DNA of 64,000 nucleotides from Panorpa germanica (Eukaryota; Arthropoda; Insecta; Mecoptera; Panorpidae): the NCBI GenBank assembly GCA_963678705.1, contig OY783207.1:2170001-2234000 (forward strand). The letters run 5' to 3'. How positions within the stretch are numbered: the stretch's first letter is position 1; each line of letters starts with the position of its first letter. This document shows positions 62,533-64,000 of the stretch, piece after piece. The notes beneath the pieces were generated by a model. That model saw only the letters and a list, made by a program, of their open reading frames with translations, had not been told where the DNA came from and searched no databases. A program made the translations under genes and the position numbers.

Positions 62533-64000
62533 TTAATGCTTCTTCAATTTACACTTTAACAAAATAAGTTTTCTAATAAATCTTTTTGTAATAAATATAC
62601 ATATAACACTGAATAGAATTAAAGCGGCAATAACATCGACCAAGAAATATTGGTACAACGGCATATCCCTAACTGGTGATCGCAGAAATTCGCCACCATG
62701 TCTACCTATATGTTCCACCCACCAGATTGCAGTTTCCAAAGGAGGCATAGGGCGATCTACGAATAATCTTGACAATCTTTTGGCATTCCTAGCAAAGCTG
62801 AAATTTATTCAGTAAATGTAGAGATTGTCTTTAAAGTATTAAGAAATAAACTCCGTTACCTTGGTTGCAGCGCCTTCTTAATGACGTTAACAATCTTATT
62901 TGGTTTGATATCTTCAAACGCCAATTCCAAGCCGACACCTTTATCACGAAGCATTGCACTGTTAACGAATTGATCCCCGAAGAGTGGTGTCGAAATCACC
63001 GGGACTCCCGATTGCACAGCTTCTGTCATAAGAAGTAAATCGCCATTGGACATGAGCAGGCGAACATTCTTGTTGGCTAGAGTACAATTACTTATATAAC
63101 AAACGAATGATTTGCAAATAATCATTGTAATCTTTACCTAGAATATCTCTGTGAGGAACCCAGCTCCTAATCATCACGTTATCCGGCTGATCAGGGATGC
63201 TTTCGTTGTCCCAGTGCCATAAAACTCTCTGCTTTAAAGTTCCAAAAGCTTTTATCAAAGCCTTGCGCCTCTTGGACGGAAGAGTAAAAGCTTGCATTAA
63301 GGGGCACCAATTAATGAAAATAACGCCATGTTCAGCAGCGTTCAAGAAAAGCCGCAAAGACTATATACAAAAATGCATCGACTATGAGTTATTTAAATAC
63401 ACACCCAGTAAACATTTGGTGAAGTGCCCTTTTTTGTGACGTTTCTATCACTATTTCACTTCAATTATAGTTCGCATCAACTTCATCTTCATTTGTATTC
63501 CGACAGGTGGAGTGGTTCCGTCAACTGTAGCCGATAAAAAAGACATTTCACATGAACGATTGTGAGAAACTGAACTATAAATGAACTCTTTCATGACAAA
63601 AAAATCATACGCATCTCCAATATGATGTCAAAGTGACTCCAAAATGCTCCAAAATGTTTACTGGGCATTGACATTTGTATAGCAATAATGCGGTAAACGT
63701 ACCAAATCCAATGGCTTGGGTGGTTTTATATGTATCCCACCAACATCCACAACAGCCGGAAGTTGAGCTCGAGCTCCAATCATAGAATAGTGCAAATTAA
63801 CAAATATGAGCGCTGCTTCTCTCTTCAATTCGGAAACAGATGGAATGTCCTTACCAAATTCACTTTGTAACAGTTTATCAGTTGATAGGTCAGAATACAA
63901 ATAGTATAGACTCTTCAGTATATTGATATACACAAAATTGTGCAACCTCTCAAAGAAATTCATCTCGAGAGAATAAGATCCAAATAAGTTTGAGGTAATG
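62533..64000 (-). CDS. UGT: UDP-glycosyltransferase-like gene C, 5' part beyond the window, altered donor site
   Basis: Exons 2 (partial) to 5 are present: 63,703-64,000; 63,138-63,360; 62,860-63,076; 62,533-62,797. Exon 1 and the start of exon 2 lie to the right. Exons 3-5 have exactly the same lengths as in gene B, so B and C are the closest pair. The frame is intact and splice sites are good. The donor-binding region is unusual: SNGDLLLMTEAV where B has SHGGLLGTTEAV, WVPHRDILG where B has WMPQRDVLG, and INWCPL where B has VSWGSM. The GDQF motif and the C-terminal transmembrane helix remain. It may be a catalytically altered or inactive paralogue still expressed, or an early pseudogene. Intron 2 is 342 bp, longer than in A or B. 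Confidence 0.88.

Noticed and set aside
1..64000. CRISPR array, bacterial operon or endogenous viral gene
   Set aside because: No spaced identical short repeats, no prokaryotic gene organisation and no recognisable viral protein were seen. The introns and LINEs show eukaryotic nuclear DNA.

Overview
The window is AT-rich nuclear DNA of an insect. The evidence is a tandem cluster of insect-type UDP-glycosyltransferase genes with short introns, R1-like and jockey-like non-LTR retrotransposon remnants, and many hAT-, mariner- and piggyBac-type short inverted-repeat elements. I cannot name the order. The receptor gene described below makes a fly unlikely, but that is inference.

About 1-35,000 is gene-poor. 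It holds interspersed repeats, chiefly a ~0.6 kb family seen five times in the window, always in the same orientation and with an internal palindrome. It also holds TA-rich non-autonomous transposons and 3' ends of LINEs. Two tiny exon-like islands (17,372-17,408 and 31,004-31,046, + strand) may belong to a long-intron gene I cannot identify.

At 35,040-38,882 (minus strand) eight exons with consistent phases join into a 560-residue type I membrane protein. It has a signal peptide, a cysteine-rich glycosylated ectodomain, one transmembrane helix and a cytoplasmic SEFIR domain, so it is an interleukin-17-receptor-like protein. Its first intron holds a recently tandem-duplicated, antisense LINE fragment. 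The predicted acceptor of exon 2 lies inside the edge of that repeat.

About 38,900-56,370 is again repeat-rich and without a convincing gene. It includes a recently inserted R1-clade LINE 3' end (50,173-51,291) with a perfect 14-bp target-site duplication, and a transposon nested inside a larger inverted-repeat element (51,878-52,978).

At 56,374-64,000 three UGT genes lie head to tail on the minus strand. Two are complete (508 and 516 residues). The third runs off the right edge and has lost several residues normally used to bind the UDP-sugar donor. All share the same five-exon plan (four exons visible in the third), so the cluster grew by tandem duplication. Complete UGTs of this kind act at the ER membrane on small lipophilic substrates; the exact substrates cannot be read from sequence.
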